Under the pieces are notes generated by a model that worked only from the letters and a program-made list of their open reading frames with translations, had not been told where the DNA came from and did not search any database. This document shows, piece by piece, positions 12,809-14,872 of a stretch of DNA of 14,872 nucleotides; position 1 is the stretch's first letter; each line of letters begins with the position of its first letter. Location: the NCBI GenBank assembly GCA_038064935.1, contig JBBTRZ010000022.1:1-14872 (forward strand), given 5' to 3'. The DNA is from JAGVGK01 sp038064935 (GTDB taxonomy: Bacteria; Patescibacteriota; Minisyncoccia; Phycocordibacterales; JACOZG01). The position numbers and the translations under genes were made by a program.

Positions 12809-13671
12809 TTAAACAACTCCTTAAATTCCGGTGATGATTCGGCTACTTCTTTCCAGAGAGAATATTCGGAGCCGTTCCATTTGTAGATTTGAGTATATTG
12901 GCGACCTTTGTCGATCATATCCGGTGAGGTCGGAATCAGATCGAAATTTTCTAGAGCTGGGTTAATAAGTATTATTTCTGGAATTCCATCATTGTCTTTG
13001 TCTTGGAAGAGATCGGGGAATTCGTCATAGCGTTTCATTAAAAAATAAAATCTATTCCAGACCTTATTTGGATATTTATGAGAGAAATCAAAATCTCTAA
13101 CTAAATTTTTTTCTTCATCCACTATTTGATTTAGTACTTTGTATGTTTTACTTTTAGGGTTGAGGGAGATTACCCAAAATTCTCTATCGTTATATTCTTC
13201 TTCTATGTTTCTGTATAAGACTCCCCCTTCTGAGTATATAATTAACTCTTTCAATCCATTATTATTAATATCCCTAACTTCTTTTATGGATAGTTCAGGC
13301 TTCCACAAAAAAGGAGATTTTATTTCCCAATAAATACTAAATTGGCCGTCACTAAGTTTTTTCAACATAATAATACCACCATTCGCACCATAATCCTCGG
13401 CTTTGTAAATTCCAATAATGACTTTGGTAGATAGATCGTTGTCATCTAGAAAGTATGATTGGTTCTTTTCATAAGAATCCCGCTCAGTTTCTGTCATATT
13501 TTTCAATAGACGATATCGATTATCTCGCTTTTCTTTGGGCACATTTGATAGGTCAACGATTTCTTCTCTAATAGGTAGTAGCTTTTCTTCTCGCTTCGCA
13601 TATCCAAGAATAATCACCGCGATTAAAATTAACAAGATAATTACCCGTTTTTTTATTTTTTGTTTATTCAT
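12805..13671 (-). CDS. Signal-anchored exported protein with two Ca-binding-like DxNxxG loops
   Basis: The 288-residue product has a basic N-terminus and one hydrophobic helix (VIILLILIAVIILGY, about 10-24), so it should be anchored with its bulk outside. Two loops, DINNNGLKELII at 134-145 and DKDNDGIPEIIL at 224-235, have the Asp/Asn-rich, Gly-centred, strand-following pattern of VCBS/FG-GAP-like or dockerin-type calcium sites. YKWNGSEYSLW near 263-273 fits the last blade of such a repeat. No enzyme motif is seen and the protein is not otherwise recognised. Its ATG overlaps the upstream gene's stop as ATGA, and its own stop overlaps the next gene's GTG, so all three are probably translated in a coupled series. 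Confidence 0.75.
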   Translation of the reverse strand: MNKQKIKKRVIILLILIAVIILGYAKREEKLLPIREEIVDLSNVPKEKRDNRYRLLKNMTETERDSYEKNQSYFLDDNDLSTKVIIGIYKAEDYGANGGIIMLKKLSDGQFSIYWEIKSPFLWKPELSIKEVRDINNNGLKELIIYSEGGVLYRNIEEEYNDREFWVISLNPKSKTYKVLNQIVDEEKNLVRDFDFSHKYPNKVWNRFYFLMKRYDEFPDLFQDKDNDGIPEIILINPALENFDLIPTSPDMIDKGRQYTQIYKWNGSEYSLWKEVAESSPEFKELFK

Positions 13672-14872
13672 TGTTGTGGATTCTGTTCGTGATACACCCC
13701 GCAGACCTTATTTGTGTGTTGTATTGTAGACGGTGCTCTACCATTATAAAAACGAACAGCCCACCATAAACGATCTTTATTATCATCCAGTAATTGCGTT
13801 ATTGACTGCCATCGTGGGGTATTATTACGGTAATCTAGTTTTAGAGCTTCAACCCAATCATCTCCGTAAGTGTTGATGAAATATTGGTTATCGTGAGGTT
13901 TAACCTTGCAATCATTGCTTACATACCCTCGACCTTCTGAAGTGGCAATTTGATATTTCCCTTTCAAATGATCCACCGCGTATTGAAGGTTCACACTCGG
14001 ATAAAATAACTCCCAAGGATTCCTAGGGGGATCGAAAGGATCGTCTGTATCTAGGTTTTGGTTGAATCCCTCAAGAATTGCACTCCGGTAAAGCATTTGG
14101 GCTGGGCCATAACTCGTAGCTATCAAAAATTGTGCTGGGTAGTTTCCATTTTCCTTGGTGACGGCATGGCAATACCAGTAAAAATTCTTATTATCATTCC
14201 AGACATCATAAACAGTCGGGGTGGTAGTCGCTGACATCTTGAAACTTGAGAGACTGTACTCCTCTATCATTTTTTTGGGAGAATAATGCTGGGGATTATT
14301 CCGAGCAAAATCCATGGCACCGGTGCCAGTGGCCATACCACCACCGCCTATTACCCAGTAAGAATAAGGGGTAGAAGTGCTGTTGTACAAACCATCTTCT
14401 TTGTAACCAATATCTTCACACGGTTCATATCTAGTGGAATAAAAATCATTTGAACTTTCAATCCTGATCATGGCTTTTAAAACCCCGGGTGGAAAACCCG
14501 CTGCTGTCATGTATTGGTTGACGAGTTGATCAATGGTGGAAGTATTATTACCTCCCGCTCCCGGCGTGCCAATTTCCGAACCTGTTATCCCCACCACCAC
14601 ACTCGCCCCCGCCCCATACCCGGCTTGCAGAGTGTTGGGGCCAAGATCGGTATGAGTGGTATCGAGGGAGAGATCTTCGATCCAGTGAGTGACGAGGGCG
14701 GGAATTTGGTAATTGACGCGCCAGTGGATCCGTTGACCTTTCTGGAACGAGGCGTTATTGGTTGGCGAAATGATTTGGGCGGTGACGATCGCAAGATGCC
14801 CCCAATCACGGAACAAATTCCTCAACCCATTCGGCCAACTTTCCACCACCGTGTAGCCACCGTTCAAACCTT
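13668..14872 (-). CDS. Lytic transglycosylase-like (SLT domain) secreted protein, 5' end outside the window
   Basis: About 400 C-terminal residues are present; no ATG start is seen and the frame stays open to the window edge, so the gene is probably longer. Numbering from TTG at 14867: a beta-sandwich-like region with ISPTNNASFQKGQRIHWRVNY (33-53), then a Gly-rich linker (about 83-108). An SLT-type fold follows, with PGVLKAMIRIESSN at 127-140 (Glu137 in the catalytic position), SYGPAQML at 252-259 (the GLMQ-like motif) and WWAVRFYNG at 368-376 (the AYNAG-like motif). More than 100 residues are inserted between the catalytic Glu and SYGPAQ. Such enzymes cleave the MurNAc-GlcNAc bond of peptidoglycan. 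The stop overlaps the next gene's ATG. Base composition shifts from GC-richer (right of about 14540) to AT-rich. Confidence 0.8.
   Translation of the reverse strand, partial: GLNGGYTVVESWPNGLRNLFRDWGHLAIVTAQIISPTNNASFQKGQRIHWRVNYQIPALVTHWIEDLSLDTTHTDLGPNTLQAGYGAGASVVVGITGSEIGTPGAGGNNTSTIDQLVNQYMTAAGFPPGVLKAMIRIESSNDFYSTRYEPCEDIGYKEDGLYNSTSTPYSYWVIGGGGMATGTGAMDFARNNPQHYSPKKMIEEYSLSSFKMSATTTPTVYDVWNDNKNFYWYCHAVTKENGNYPAQFLIATSYGPAQMLYRSAILEGFNQNLDTDDPFDPPRNPWELFYPSVNLQYAVDHLKGKYQIATSEGRGYVSNDCKVKPHDNQYFINTYGDDWVEALKLDYRNNTPRWQSITQLLDDNKDRLWWAVRFYNGRAPSTIQHTNKVCGVYHEQNPQQ

Noticed and set aside
1..14872. tRNA, rRNA genes and CRISPR arrays
   Set aside because: Reading both strands I found no cloverleaf with a T-loop signature, no rRNA-like stretch and no regularly spaced repeats.

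Overview
The window reads like a chromosome segment of an uncultivated Patescibacteria (CPR) bacterium, most like the Parcubacteria. Supporting signs are the small compact genes, a stand-alone C-terminal half of transketolase, a DUF378 protein with a CxxC tail, a membrane-tethered DsbA-like protein, large modular secreted proteins and many lineage-specific small genes. TGA is used as a normal stop (for example fba and the 13671 gene), so this is not one of the CPR lineages that recode TGA. The taxonomic call is inference; no rRNA or ribosomal protein gene is present. I see no tRNA, CRISPR array, transposase or integrase.

Layout. 1-611: a strong hairpin terminator from a gene to the left, then a single small unknown gene with its own Shine-Dalgarno (SD) sequence and terminator. 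633-6356: a moderately GC-rich core. It holds a DsbA-like protein, a GlcD/Dld-type FAD oxidoreductase overlapping a class II aldolase, a divergent PfkB sugar kinase, a DUF378 membrane protein and a transketolase C-terminal subunit. The aldolase and kinase face away from each other across 45 bp, and each has an extended -10 box 6 nt before its ATG, which implies leaderless mRNAs. Aldolase, PfkB kinase and transketolase point to sugar-phosphate interconversion.

6274-7739 is the most unusual part. The first 85 bp of the transketolase gene occur twice, 1,063 bp apart, with one synonymous difference. The AT-rich DNA between the copies carries a HigB/RelE-type toxin, its HTH antitoxin and a 3-TM membrane protein. 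The toxin start codon lies inside the leftover transketolase reading frame. It looks like a toxin-antitoxin cassette that entered the 5' end of a housekeeping gene while that gene was left intact.

7805-9739: a 644-residue secreted protein with an alpha/alpha-toroid (prenyltransferase-like) domain followed by beta-sandwich modules. 9815-11148: two unknown single-gene units, each with a TTGACA promoter, an SD-type leader and a terminator; the two terminators share an almost identical tail.

11220-14872: an AT-rich four-gene minus-strand operon with 4-bp stop/start overlaps. It encodes a lytic transglycosylase-like protein cut by the window edge, a membrane-anchored protein with two Ca-binding-like loops, a DUF4163/DUF3298 anchored protein and a cytoplasmic uridine-kinase-like P-loop protein. 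Most of it looks like an envelope or peptidoglycan module. No gene-free stretch exceeds about 210 bp.
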